The translations under genes were made by a program, and so were the position numbers. Shown in pieces: positions 26,601 through 38,926 of a DNA stretch of 64,000 bases (position 1 is the first letter of the stretch; every line of letters starts with the position of its first letter). The stretch is from assembly GCA_964035545.1 (NCBI GenBank), contig OZ037766.1:4379722-4443721 (forward strand). Reading direction: 5' to 3'. Under the pieces are notes generated by a model. The model worked only from the letters and a program-made list of their open reading frames with translations. It made no database searches and was not told the DNA's origin. Origin of the DNA: Bugula neritina (taxonomy: Eukaryota > Bryozoa > Gymnolaemata > Cheilostomatida > Bugulidae).

Positions 26601-29600
26601 AATACAATATTTTGTTTGATATTAAAGATGTGTAAGTGTATAATAAACCTAATACTGTCAACACCAGTACATTCTAATAACATAACATAATTAGTAATGA
26701 TGAATGTTGGACACATTGGTCACCCTTTGTATGGTTTATGAATGGCTAACAGGAAATCCTATATATTACATACTGCAAGCATTTTATATGTATGGTATAC
26801 ATGTTTATCATGAGATATATTGGGCTCACTTCCAACGACTGTTGAGGAGTAAGTCATCCGAGAATCCATATCTGGAAAAGAACGGAGCAGCTTCGGTCTC
26901 AGCGTGTACCACCACCGCCTCGTGCCGCCCAGAGATATTTACATCTTTCACTTTCTATAAATATTAAGAAATTTGTGTAACAGCAGCTACAGTACCACAA
27001 GCAAGTAGAAGGGATAAACATAATGCTGTACAGTTTAATATGTATACTATAAGTGCGAATGGCAGTGAATTAATTTATTCCACCCAGCTGTCAACTTTGT
27101 GAGTAAAAAAGACAACTCCTTTCATATTATGGGATGAAAATATACAGGATTGAAACCATCTGGAAGTCATCCAAAAACTAGTTGAAAACCAGAAACAAAA
27201 CATTTGGGTAAAAATCTGCATGAGACTAAACTTTTAAATGCAGAGTATAATAATAGAAGTGTATGTATTCCATGCATATACATGTATGCATATTACATGT
27301 TGTATAACCGCAGAGTAGAACATCCTAGTAGAAATCACTCACTTCTAAGAGATATTTTCCTAACCCAAGACGTCTGAACCTCTTCCTTATAGTAAGTAAT
27401 GTTAAATGGGTGATCTTTTCGCCAGTTTTTCTAAAGTACAACACAAAGTTGATACATTTTATACTTAAAATGTATTACCGTATAAATAGCCAACTAAACA
27501 CCAAATAGCAATATATGTGCTATACTACAGGGGTAGAAGGAAGGAGTTAACTACTACGCTTGCTGACCGTATAGCACATGACAGAGAGTATATTAATATG
27601 GATATTTTTATTTCCATTATATTTATTGTAGCATGAGAAACCACTTTTCAACATATCATGATAATTTAATAATTACGATAATAAAATTATCACTTTGATA
27701 AACTATAGATTGTGTGTTTTATAAGTGCCAACAAATTACATTATTCAGAATTGAGGAGTTGTCTTCTACTAGTGAATTGGAATATTAGGAGTTGTTTTAT
27801 TATGGCTAATAATATTAGTGGGAGTATTTACATAGATATTTGAGAAGAAATCAATGTTGTGACATTTAAGAAATACAATTGCCATTGACGAAAGTAATCT
27901 GTAAATTACTAATTTATTTTATGACGATATGTGTTACAGACGGAAGAGTATACAGCCTTTTAGAGAGGCTGATTGAACTAAGCCAATTCAAGTAGATAAA
28001 ATCAATTACTTTCCAATCAAAATACAATATGCATGCATTTTTCAATTCGGTGCCTGTTTATTTGCTCTACTTAGTCTAATACGGAAAGAGTAGGTGGAAA
28101 AATAAGTCTCATTGAAAAAGTCTATGACGAAAAACTGCAGAATTTATAAAACAACAAGCTCAAGCCTCAACAGGCACCTGAAAAATTAATGTTGAGATCG
28201 GTAAAATGTTTAGGCTAGGGCCACACGGCGCAGATTTACCACATGCGGGTCCAAATAATTGAAAATCTGTTGCGGGAACGACCTGCCACACACAATGCAT
28301 TGGTTGTGGGTGGAGAAATTTTTTAGCTAATTATCTTGGCATTTAAATCTACTGCTTGCCTACAGGTGTTTGTTTTTAAATCTACGTCATCGGCAAAGCC
28401 ACTTCAGATATTATAAAAGCGGAAATGCAAACTATATGAAACTGTTTTAGGTTAGTTCGATAAAAATTGAAAATTAAAAAAGTGTGCTCCCTAATGGAAA
28501 CTAGCCAATTAGATCATGCCCGCTCGAGCTTTCTGCACTCTCTGCTCGGCATGTTATCCGCATACAACAGCTCATTTTTGGGCTAGACAGGTTTCTCGCC
28601 CAAGTAATCCGAGCCGTGTGGCCCTACCCTAAGTATACTTGGCACATAATGTACAGACACACACATATTGAAAGTATTTACACAAGTAATTCCTTACATA
28701 TACTTCCTGTCAAAGGTGCACGCTGCTATAACTCTGTTCTCAGGTCCAACATGGTTGAGACTAAATGGACCTGAATGGCTCAAGCGCGACTTGCGACGTG
28801 CTGTAGCTTGCTGGAGGTAAGTGTTTATACCTTTAGAATAATCGTCATCGTCGTCGTCATCACTACAAGTAAACGTTAGACAACTGTTGAGAAAGATAAG
28901 GAGAGCACAACTTCTCACCTAAAGAAGTGCTTACAGGGAGGTGAAACTAATGCCTATTTGGAGAATAGAAAACTACAATAATAGTACACTTATATTTGTT
29001 ATATAAGGTATTTATACTCCTGCAATAAATGTGCTAGCTATATGTTATTGTGTTTAATATTTTTATTTTAAATGTACAGAAAAAGTAAACAACTCCACGC
29101 AATACATAACTTGGCTACTAATTAGCGTTTGCATTGACAGCAATAGTGTAACACTTGCAGACTGAAAGGGTATTGTTTTGCTATAAGAGAAGAGATCCCT
29201 GGTGAATTACTTTTGCTAAAGTAAGCTTACGCGTGCAATGGGCATGTGTAATGTTTTAGGTATATATTCTAAAGATTGCTTGAAGACAGCAAATAGAGTC
29301 ATTAAACGGCAGCAAGTATAGTCAAGGGACATATTTCCTGTGTAGTCTGGCACTCTTTGTTCCCTGAGGTACTAAATGTTATCTACTCAGACCGGATTTA
29401 TCTGTTAATATCCATTAAACTCCCAACAGCAAGGCAATGACACAACCTGCTAAAACGTTCAGCTTAAATGTCAAGAGACAAAAGCTTCCGTTAAAAAATC
29501 AATTACTTACAGTTGTAGAAGTGGTAGAAAAAATATTATAGTGTTAATTTCTAATACAGTGTAAATTCTAGACGTGCATAGAGCTGTGTTATAGTGTTAA

Positions 29601-32330
29601 CATATATGGCATACACTGCATATGCTACCAGCTTACAGTTGAGTTTATACAGCTAATGAGGCATTAGTCTTATAGTGCAAACAGAATACAGTGTATAGCA
29701 AATATGTCTGAATTATCCCACAATATTGGCTGAATAAACAGCGTGCATTGATAATTGGCATATACTATTTTATTAGAAACAGCATGAGTGTGTTATTTAT
29801 AAAAGTAGGATATACTAATGATGAAGATATATAAATCCATAATAATAATTGGATATAAGCGGGTAAATTGTAAGAGTAGTCTACTCAACGTGGGAAAGTC
29901 TAACTTGTTTTATTCCTTTTTGGTAAAATAATAAGTGTTAAAGTAGGATACTAAGTATTTTACATGCTAATAATGGTACACTAAACTCTAGTATGGAAGG
30001 AGAGTTACAATAAATTAGCCAGCCTTACAACATGACTATAATACTAGACATGCACCTTCAACCACCATGAAAACTTTACACTGGAAATTTTATAAACGAA
30101 GCCAAAGGTTGTAAATGCATGAAAGATTGCATTGGTTGATAGTCACCATCTCTAGAAGAACCCCTGATGGAAAAATTTGTTAAATCAGGCTAAAGACTTG
30201 CGTTCTACTCTTGCAAAGGAGCAATTATGATTGGATGCCTTTCCTAACATCACCAATGGCCTTTACTGGAATTCGAACCCCTGATCTTGTGTTTACTAAG
30301 CCAGTGCTCAAAACAATTAGACCATTAGACCACTGCCGCTCCCTTTTTTCAACAGAAGACTAGTGCAGTGTAACTAAACTATCACTGCGTCCCCATGCTT
30401 TGAGTTACGGATTTTTCATTCAATGCATGGGAACAGCGTCAACCGAATGAAAGCACAACCCTAGGTTAACGAAACCGCAAATTCCTCCACATGAGCATCC
30501 CAAACGGATCCATTTAAAGTATGGACATGTGGTATATGAGTAGATAGATTCGTCATTGCAATACCACTCATAGCCTACCTATCATCTTCCTCTTCAGTCT
30601 CTGAGTCACTGTAGCAAGGCGCAAACGTGGAGGGTGGGGGATCAGGAGCCCGATATTTGTCTTCTCCTGATAGGTGCACTCTCATGTCTGAGATATCAAT
30701 GTGACTATACTTCAGATCTACTTTACACAGACTGTGGTCATCTCTTCTCTTCTCAAACTCCAGAAAAACATCTGAGTATAAACATAAATTATTAGAGCGC
30801 ACAAGATATGTAAAATAATTTTGCTCCCACTGGGATTCGAACCGGAGACCTCCGGCTTGCAAGCAAGTGTGCTAACCATTACACCACGGGGACCACTGGG
30901 TAAACTCAACACTACAGATATAACAGCAGCATTTCTATGCAAAACATAAAATGTGACTAGATGTTATAAATGTATACATATTACAAAAACATTAATTCTT
31001 TTTCGAAAATGTTTAAAATTATACATAAAATTGAATTAAAATAAAAATTAAGATCCACACTAAACAGGCAGTTAAATAACATTATAGTGATCTTTTGAGT
31101 TCAAATCTATATTCTATCTGCTACATGATTTTTGTTATGCACAGCATTCATTGAAAATGTTATCAATAATTGTTAAAAGTAAATTCAATAATTTAGTCCT
31201 AAATTAAAATACTCAAATAAAAAAGTCAACATAGCTCTCATTTGGATCACCAGCAGACAGCTCACAAACTTTGTTAATGGTTTGAAAACTATAATTTAAA
31301 GATGTGACAGTTGACTATTTTACCTTTAACATCTCTGACTAGAATGATAGTTTTAGCCCATTTACTACAGACAGTAGAGTAGATGACATCTGGAGTGAGT
31401 TCAGTCAGACTCGTGTCATAAAGACCAACAACTGCATGAAGCAAGTCCCTGTTGCTTATCTACAGTAGCACACATGCAGTTAGACTGTGAGTAAAAGAGT
31501 GAGTGATGACTGGTTACTAGTCAATAGTGTTTCTGCTACTAGACAAAGCACTAACAGGAAATTCTAATAAAACTAAAGCTATCAAATAAATGTAACAAAA
31601 AATGTCAATTAACAAACAATATTTATATTTTTCTACATTTCTGTATATTGGGATATTTTCACCATAATAATATTTTAGCGAATTTGAATTTAAACTAAAC
31701 TTGAAAGATATAACTTCAACAACCAAATGTTGCAAATAAAAAACAAAACATTAACTGAAAGCAAAAATAATCATCTGGGACCTAGGTTAAAACTTTATTT
31801 ATAATTTCCTTTATATGCATAACATAACTATAGATGCAATTATAATGCCTTGTAAGTTGTTGAACTTAAACTCAAGTTTTTTTACACCAAAAGGTTATAA
31901 AGAAGTATTATGATAATGTAAGATATTACAATGTATTTTATATTCTTTTCATAAGGGGTCGTCTCCCTTTGTTACCTCAGTCTGATTTTGTTAGTTAGAA
32001 ATAGGCTAATATATAATTTTGCTGCAAAACAAAAGATAACCAAACGTTGAATAGCCTACTCACCCCAGAAACAACTGGATTGCTATCATTGCCGTGCTTT
32101 TCTTGCTGCATTAATCTGTAGAAATCTACCATTATCGGTGTCACACTTAAGTTGGTGTTGTTAGCTGTCAATGTTTCTAAATTTCTTTTAGGTTCTAATT
32201 TAAATCTGTTCATTGTAATGCTAGAAGCAAATTCTTTAATATTGTCTTCTTTAATTCCAACATTGACATCAGCCATTGGAGGTATATCATCATTTTCCGT
32301 TTCCATTTTTAATGAATCTACTTTTTTCAT
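20673..32330 (-). CDS. Predicted GNAT acetyltransferase / coiled-coil / PARP-like ART protein
   Basis: Fifteen exons join in one frame into 703 aa: 32330-32064, 31459-31324, 30771-30579, 28862-28698, 27430-27343, 26954-26830, 26366-26241, 25882-25798, 25169-25028, 24714-24559, 22847-22690, 22195-22042, 21743-21670, 21257-21153, 20810-20673. I do not recognise a named orthologue. Residues 1-190 have no clear domain. Residues about 185-207 are a Ser/Asp/Glu-rich tract. Residues about 240-345 look like a GNAT acetyl-CoA fold: NRVIAACTF strand, then RKRFRRLGLGKYLL (the R-x-x-G-x-G loop) and AETEAAPFFSRYGF, the usual GNAT end. Residues 367-445 form a coiled coil. Residues about 496-700 resemble the PARP catalytic (ART) fold: LYYCGS at 575-580, YGKGLYFSS at 605-613, KEYVIYD at 674-680. 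The canonical H-Y-E triad reads C578-Y610-E675. Both activities are inferred only. The gene is divergent from EEF1D. Confidence 0.85.
23228..23473 (-). mobile_element. tRNA-derived SINE with 16-bp target-site duplication
   Basis: Minus-strand insertion in an intron of the GNAT-ART gene. The head reads GGGAGCAGCCGTGGTCTAGG, then GGTTAGAGCA, like a tRNA 5' half with an A box. The body has GGCCATTGGTGATGTTAGGA followed by AGAGCATCCAGTC. Flanking repeats TTCACTATGCAACTAA (23228-23243) and TTCACTATACAACTAA (23458-23473) differ at one base. The same element recurs at 30140-30345. Confidence 0.85.
24715..24795 (-). pseudogene. Partial duplicate of exon 10 of the GNAT-ART gene with its splice acceptor
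   Basis: Just upstream (in gene direction) of exon 10, a stretch of about 75 bp repeats the acceptor and first part of that exon. Both copies carry the plus-strand core GTGTCAGATGATGTGAATGT followed by GTCACTGTA, and both continue into a reverse-strand CAG acceptor. The copy reads ttcttacag then GTTGCTGAAAAG on the minus strand and soon meets stop codons, so it is not a functional alternative exon. It may act as a decoy acceptor. Confidence 0.6.
25039..25060. repeat. Tetranucleotide repeat inside a coding exon
   Basis: (CTGT)n on the plus strand reads (ACAG)n in exon 9 of the GNAT-ART gene and encodes the QTDRQTD segment just after the coiled coil. Gain or loss of one unit would shift the frame. 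Confidence 0.8.
28210..28632. mobile_element. Non-autonomous DNA transposon (MITE) with 20-bp terminal inverted repeats
   Basis: The ends are TTAGGCTAGGGCCACACGGC (28210-28229) and GCCGTGTGGCCCTACCCTAA (28613-28632), complementary with one mismatch. The 423-bp element is GC-richer than its surroundings and has no ORF. No clear target-site duplication was found, so the superfamily is open. Confidence 0.75.
30140..30345 (-). mobile_element. Second copy of the tRNA-derived SINE
   Basis: Same family and orientation as the copy at 23244-23457: GGGAGCGGCAGTGGTCTAAT head, B-box-like GGTTCGAATTCC and the body GGCCATTGGTGATGTTAGGA. It lies in the intron between exons 3 and 4 of the GNAT-ART gene. No clear target-site duplication was found. 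Confidence 0.8.
30822..30894 (-). repeat. tRNA-like repeat (Ala/Gln-like pseudo-tRNA)
   Basis: The minus strand reads GGTCCCCGTGGTGTAATGGT, then TTAGCACACTTGCTTGCAAG and GGTTCGAATCCCAGT. A- and B-box words are intact, but the T stem and anticodon stem do not pair well, so it is unlikely to be a working tRNA. A relative with the same 5' flank (GTTGAGTT-ACCCAGT) lies at 38927-39003. Confidence 0.65.
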
Positions 32331-33568
32331 TCAGTCGAGTGTATAACTATAAAAAAAACACAAGTAAAATGTACTTATAATGAATACAGCCTGTATTTTT
32401 ATAAGCTATACAGAAATAACAAACAAGCTGTATTTTGAGTTTGATAGTACAGAAATAAATACATTCTTTTTGCTTTTATAATAAAAAGCTCAAACCCAAA
32501 TAGCAAAGTTGAGGTCAGAGTGAAAGTATCAATGTAGAATTCAATCTCAAATTTAAACTGGCTACAAAGCAATATTTTATTTGTTTTGCCTGTTACATTT
32601 ACACTCATTAATCAGTGTTGGTTGTCATATTTTTGTTCATTGTCAATATAAATATGTATGGATGTAAATATCTCAACCTGCAAACTATGCAATATAGTAA
32701 ACCAGCATCTCATAAGTGGTGAATAATCAAATAAATTGTGAGTAAGTTTTTCTATTAAAATAACTATAAGAAATCTTATTTGAGTATGTTCATCCGTCAT
32801 TTTATCATTGTGATTATGTGCATAATTACTTTTAGTACTACTACTGTAATATTTTTAGTACTAGTAGTACTTACCAATGTTTATCAAACTTATTATTATA
32901 TCAATATTTGAATGCTCATAATTTTTACAGTTAGTAAAAATCATAATGTTGCAACTATGCCTATGTTCTAATTCTACTAACTTCTCCAAAAAATGTTAAA
33001 CTAAAACTCAATAACTTGTATTTACTCTAAATCACTAAAAGTAAAAGTAAATGATTAACTAATTTAGTAATTATTTAAAACGAAATGTTAAATAATTGCC
33101 TGCAATTTACTACTAACACTCGTACTAGCAAATTACTCAAACTCAAACTAAAAATCTAAAAGTAAAGGTGAATTAAACTTACACTTACAGGTTAAAATTT
33201 AGTTTTACTTTTAGTTTTACATGTACTTGTAGAGACAGTCACTGTCAGTGTCAGCGACTGTGAGTCACGAGTGAAGTCAAATTGACTCTAGTCATCGCTA
33301 GACTAGCCTAGAATAATTTATCGTTTGACTAGTTTAAACATTCATTTGACTCGCTTCAACTATGGATCAGCGGTGAAATTACAAGTAGCAGTTGAACACC
33401 AAACACAGGCAGTTGCAACTTACTCACGGATCACCATCATGATTATGATGGTAATTATTCTGACTTAACTACCAGTTTAACAAAGCAGATCCGCAGTCAA
33501 TAGTTATCATCGGGTTATTGGGTGAATAAAGCTTAAACGTTGATGCCCAGCATACGCGAGAGCGAGAA
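32331..33568. other. Divergent promoter region of GNAT-ART gene and EEF1D
   Basis: About 1.2 kb between the GNAT-ART start codon and the EEF1D start. It is AT-rich with scattered TAGTACTA words. A small GC-rich patch (AGCATACGCGAGAGCGAGAA, 33549-33568) directly precedes the pyrimidine tract of EEF1D. Confidence 0.5.
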
Positions 33569-33618
33569 CTTTCTTTCTTTTCCGGTTTCCATCTAGAGAG
33601 TTGTTGAGCCGGTGTGCT
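33569..33618 (+). promoter_or_regulatory. EEF1D: EEF1D transcription start with 5'TOP tract and non-coding exon 1
   Basis: A C followed by an unbroken pyrimidine run (CTTTCTTTCTTTTCC, 33569-33583) lies just after a GC-rich patch. It is followed by a short leader and a GTGAGT donor at 33619. Translation-factor and ribosomal genes of animals start with such 5'TOP tracts, which place them under mTOR/LARP1 control. The next exon begins at 35102 with the ATG at 35147. The exact cap site is inferred. Confidence 0.6.
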
Positions 33619-35146
33619 GTGAGTAACTTTATTTTAATTAATTGCCACGTAAGACCTTGTCTGTGCAAACAAATGTCTTTTGTCTCTTAATAATTTTAAC
33701 TTTTGTATATACTGATTAATTTTCATAGGGAACTGTTATTTTTTAAATGTTGCACAAAATGTCACGGTCATAGTGATACTGATACTGATAGTACAAGTAT
33801 TAGTTGAACGTGATATTTTTATTAATTTAAACTTGAATTCTTATTCAATTCAAATTTGCTGGTCATGTAATATAAATATATATGATATATTGTATGGTAT
33901 TGAAATTGAATACTATAACTAATTGGACTTGGTATATAATTATAATATTTTATAATTATTACAAAATAATATTTATATTGATAGTAACCGTAAGTGTAAC
34001 TGTTAGTGTGACTGTGACTTCATTTTATTTTAAATTTATGTACTTAATCTTAAAGTTGATGTTATAATAATTATTACTCTTACTATTAGTGTCAGACATA
34101 GTATAAATAAGTATTTGACTAGCACTTACTCTAAGTTTATGTCGCAGAATCAGGCTAGCAATAGTATTAGTAGCAACTAACACAGACTCCAAATCAAAGT
34201 AATTTAGTATAAGTCTTGCTCTTTTAAACTTAAGAGTTATAGTTATACATATAACTATAAGTTAAAGGTTGCGTTTCATTCACTGCAACTGTTCGTTATG
34301 TTGATGTTAGTTTATGCTAAAGGTATTGCTATAGATTACTTGTACTCTTAGATTATTGCATTAATCATTGATTGTTTAATCGTGATGTACTTTTAATATG
34401 GAATTGGGTGACACTGATTCCTATAACCAAGACCAAGTGAATATAAACATCAGATTCAATGTCACCAGCTTTCACTTCATTTATTTTTTTTCATCATCTT
34501 GTTACACTATAGTTGTTGTAAATTAATAGTAGTGCTTTAGAATCTTGGTCTTCTAATTGTTTCAAATCTAATAGTCCAACAAAGCAATTTTTGCTCTAAT
34601 TGAATTGATATTCTCTAATAGTCACTGTTTCTTTAGGACAGTTCCTGTCACAATCACTGCGATTCATCGACATGTCTCTTTCTTTCACTCAGCTCTGTCC
34701 AAATCATCCTCTTTCTACCTCTAAGCCACAGCCATAGTAATTGGTATTGTATGAGTTAGGTTTCAGATTATTTCTGCATTTTCATGTTGTTTCCCAAGAA
34801 ATTCAGCCATAGCTATATATAAATCAACTGTTAGTGGTGATAATGAAAAGGCTAAGTCAAATTTAATTAGGTATTTAGAAGTGGATTGGTTAATCTGTTT
34901 TGGGAGTTGGATAGTTTGTGGTCACTTAATATCAATTCATAGGTGCTGCTTTTTATCCTTGGCATGATTTTTTGTGTGGTTGGAACAGTTGCTGGCACCT
35001 CACAAAATCAAAAGTTTGTTTCTGAGGCTACATATCTTGACAACAGCTCAAAATAGTTGAAAAATAACTTCCTTTTCAAAAATTTCTGGTGTCTTTTGTA
35101 GAAGTTGTCAGTGTAGCTTGCCAGCAAACTGTAATATCCAACCACC

Positions 35147-36870
35147 ATGGCTTGTCCTTTGGCTACTGAGAAAATCTGGTTTGATAGGGCAAGAGTTGAG
35201 GAAGCTGAGAGTAACTTCTATGCTCGAAAGTATAGTGGGGATAGTGCAGTCGCTCATGCTGTAAGACATATTTCTTTTTGTCAATAAGCTTGTCCGTCAT
35301 CTTGTAAACATAGCTAGTTGTGTTGATAGTGTTGCTGCACTTTTTGGTTGCCTTTTTTATCTACTGCCTCACACCTGTGGCTTGTCTTTTTTCCAGACTG
35401 CCGCAATTCTTGCTGAAATTAAAAACATAAAGGATCACATCCGGAATGCTCTAGTGAGTATATTCCACAGTGTTGTGCTGTTATATTTAGTTGCATGATA
35501 GACTCTCGTAGTTTCATCACTGTGATCTCAATCTGGGCAATCCAAAGCTCCTCTGTGTTTAATGAGCATATACTTTAGAGCTCACTCCATCTGCTGTCAT
35601 CAACTCCACACTCTCTTGTCTCTCATCTAATCTTTTGCTTCTGTAACAGTCAAAAACATCTCACACTATCAGAACCTGCAACCAGCTAATGTGCACTTGT
35701 ATACACACAGGGTGATTTATTCAACACAGAAGAAGAAGAAATCGACATGCAGCGGTTAGAAAAGCTCGAAAATGAAAACAATGCACTCCGTAAACTGATA
35801 GACTCTCTGGAGGCCAGGGTGGCAGCTCTAGAGTGTGGACCAGCAGCCCCTGCTGCCAAGGTAGTCACATGATACTGTAGTATACAAGCTAGTCACGTGA
35901 TAATATAGTAAACGTGGAGACGAAGTAGTCACGTGATACTATTATATAAAGCCGTGTGTTTGTAGCAAGAGACTAAACCAGCCCCAGCACCGGCAGCTAA
36001 AGAAGAGGATGAGGACAGCGACATTGATCTCTTCGGTTCAGATGACGAAGATGACGCCGAGGCAGAGAGGATCAGGCAAGAGAGGCTAGATGCTTATGCT
36101 GCCAAGAAGTCTAAGAAGCCTGGAGTCATCGCCAAAAGTAACATTATTTTAGATGTAAGTGTTGATTATTCCTGCCCTTTTCACTCCTGAGGGGGAAGTA
36201 AATACCCGGCCTCCAAATATAGGTAGGGTTGAACAGTAAAAAATATATCAGTAATAAAGGCTAGATGTTTCATCTACCTTCACTTAATTTGGGGCACTCA
36301 ATTAATAATTCCAGTGACCAGTCTCCTGTGTTTTGTCTTCAATATGAACCCCTTGTTTGGGCTGCAGATAGAATGCTATTTCAGGTTAAACCATGGGATG
36401 ATGAAACAGATCTGGCAGAGATGGAAAAAATGGTGCGTAGCGTCACTATGGACGGACTTCTGTGGGGAACAGCCAAACTGGTACCAGTTGGTTATGGTAT
36501 TAAAAAGTTACAGATCACCTGCGTAGTTGAAGACGATAAAGTTGGCACAGATGACCTTGAGGAGCACATTCTAGGCTTCGAAGATTTTGTAAGTTTTGCA
36601 GGAGTTGTCTCTCATTGCGCAGTGTACTACCACTTAAAGCTGAAAAACAATTATTGCAGCATGCACAAGTTGAATTCGTTTGATTCCCTCTAAAATGGTT
36701 TTGTCAAATAATTTCCAATCCTAAACTGATAGACTTGAAAACCTGTGTTGTTATTTTTCTATTACTGCATGTTATTACTGCCTATTTGTCCTCTAAACGC
36801 CTTTTTAAATGAATTCCCTGCATATTTTCAGGTACAAAGTATGGATGTGGTGGCATTCAACAAAATTTAA
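35147..36870 (+). CDS. EEF1D: Translation elongation factor eEF1B delta subunit
   Basis: Complete 250-aa nucleotide exchange factor for eEF1A. Coding exons: 35147-35260, 35397-35453, 35711-35860, 35966-36154, 36385-36588, 36832-36870, TAA at the end. The start has a perfect ACCACCATGG context. The N-terminus ([15 protein letters not shown]) is the delta-type segment that binds eEF1B-gamma. Residues 58-95 form a leucine-zipper coiled coil ([20 protein letters not shown]). An acidic region follows ([17 protein letters not shown], with a likely CK2 site). Residues about 165-250 are the conserved EF-1 guanine nucleotide exchange domain ([41 protein letters not shown]). The protein acts in the cytosolic eEF1 complex during elongation. 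The leucine zipper favours delta over beta. The 5'UTR contains an intron of about 1.5 kb. Confidence 0.97.
35862..35942. promoter_or_regulatory. Three TCACRTGA boxes in an EEF1D intron
   Basis: The intron after the exon ending at 35860 has three spaced copies of TAGTCACRTGATA (one CATG, two CACGTG). TCACGTGA is the E-box/CLEAR-type site of MiT/USF bHLH-ZIP factors. The copies may simply be a short tandem duplication. Confidence 0.4.
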
Positions 36871-36997
36871 ACATGGCTTCTGGTGGAAAGAATACGAAAA
36901 TGTGCAGGACTGAATACAATTCTATTGGCCAACACCTTCAGTGTGTCTCTTGTATCAAATAATGTGAATCTGTTCTATTTTGATGTCATTCTGTTAG

Positions 36998-37003
36998 AAT
37001 AAA
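36998..37003 (+). other. Polyadenylation signal of EEF1D
   Basis: AATAAA lies about 130 bp after the EEF1D stop. A TG/T-rich stretch follows downstream, as expected for 3' end formation. Confidence 0.6.
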
Positions 37004-38926
37004 CCTGGTCTAAACAACAATCGCTTTTACCTTATCAGAGTTATAAATTTCTTGCTACCATTTACAATATAAATTATAATGCATTTTTAATTATAATTAC
37101 ATGTGGTTGTGCATAGCTGGGAAATGAGTTACTGCCTCACTCACTCTATGGTGACAGTGTTTTTCAATACATTCTATATAATATTATAGTGATGATAATA
37201 ACTAGGTCTGGAGATAGTTGAAGTCAGCAGGGCCTCTTATATAGATGGCTATCTGAATACTAAACAACTTTGCATGTATAATGTTTAGTGGTTGATGCTA
37301 TAGTAATTGTTGCAAGGAACATCTGAACATTGTTGTGGCTGGTAGATTTCATGTACCTACATCCCTTGTGTCTGAAGATATCACTAGATTAAATAATCCT
37401 TGAAGTTGATGTGCAGTTGCAACAAAACATGGTAATTGAACGGGGCCTGTAAGTGTTGCACCCACTGAACTGAAACTATAACCCTGGGGGTTATAGTTCA
37501 ATGGTTGCACCCCTCAAAGTCCTTTAGAATCTGCATAGATAAGGCCGTTGTTTCACTGCCTTTTCTACACAGCTGATGGGTTTTAACCAGTAGTATGCTT
37601 TCACAGGCTGAGTATGTAACCCTATCATGTATATACGAAAGCTCCACAATGTTTTGCTGATGGGCAAAACAAGTTGAATAATTCAAATTTGTATGCCATT
37701 AAATCAATGGTTCATAAAAGAAGGGGAGCAAAACTCCACTCTTTAGATTGGCAGTTGATAAAGTCTTCGAGTAAGACAAGCTGAAACAACTGCAATAAGT
37801 TGCGCAAGAGCCAGCTTCATTGATAAACTGCATGCCTGTAGTTTCAGGAATTAACTTCCCTTGTCACTTCATGCATTTAACTTTGAAGAGGATTTTTCGA
37901 GAAGTTCAGCAACACAATTAATTGGAACAGGTACAGGAAATTCCAAAAAAGCGCATATAATTATGTACATATTTTATTTATTAGAATGTATCTAATAACA
38001 TGAGCTTGTTGTTAACCATCACAAATCTGCACTTGAAATCATTTATTACAAATAATTTAACTATAATTTCTACATGGCAATTTCACAAGAAAAGCTCTAA
38101 GTTTTATAAAACTACATAGTTCAGATCATGCACAGGTTTTGTGTTATAACGCGCGTGAGGCAAGGAAACATAAAATATGTAGGAATTTTCATTGATTTAT
38201 TGTAATTTAATATAATCAATAGCAAGATATCTTCTGCTTTGACCTGGTTTTGCTGGAAGTATTGTTGTATAATTGACTAATTGTAGGTACCATTGTGTGC
38301 AACTAATTAATATCCAATAATATATATTGGTAAAAGCTCAGTTGTAACACTGCATATCCCACACATACTTCACAGTTGTGATTGCATCCAGAACACTTTG
38401 AAAAAGAGCTATAGGCATTATCTGTCAGTATTCATAACATGCAAATTTATTAAAATATTTTGAAGGTAGGTTTTACTGAGAAGTCTTGTACGTTGTTCAA
38501 CCTTTTGGTTTACTGATAGACTTCTTTACTGACACATTTTTGTTATTTGTGAAAAGAATACATGTTGATAATTTACATAATACTTTGTAATATTTTTAAG
38601 CAAACTGCACTAATAATTGGACAAGCTTCTTGACTTAGTTTACTATTTTCGAAAATACTGAATATAATATTTTTACTTTTTGACTTTTAATGTTCAGCAC
38701 ATAATCTTAAGCACTCACCATTGGCTGGTTTATTTTTATGGAATGAAATCTATGTTAATATTATAATTATTTATATGAGTTAATATTTTTCAGTACTGAA
38801 AAAAGCTTTTCTCAGCTTAAATTAATTGGGATAACATTCGGATTTAACAGACTATAGAATCTAATTTTTTGGTGTGGCACCACCCATGTTATCAGGCAAA
38901 TATTGCAGTGTTGAGTTCACCCAGTA

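Noticed and set aside
30718-30942. Minus-strand ORF containing a STLACKPEVSGSNPS-like stretch
   Set aside because: That peptide comes from translating a tRNA-like repeat, a common artefact in animal genomes.
32152-32346. Plus-strand ORF over the GNAT-ART start exon
   Set aside because: It is the antisense shadow of the 89-codon first exon, whose phase fits fourteen further exons.
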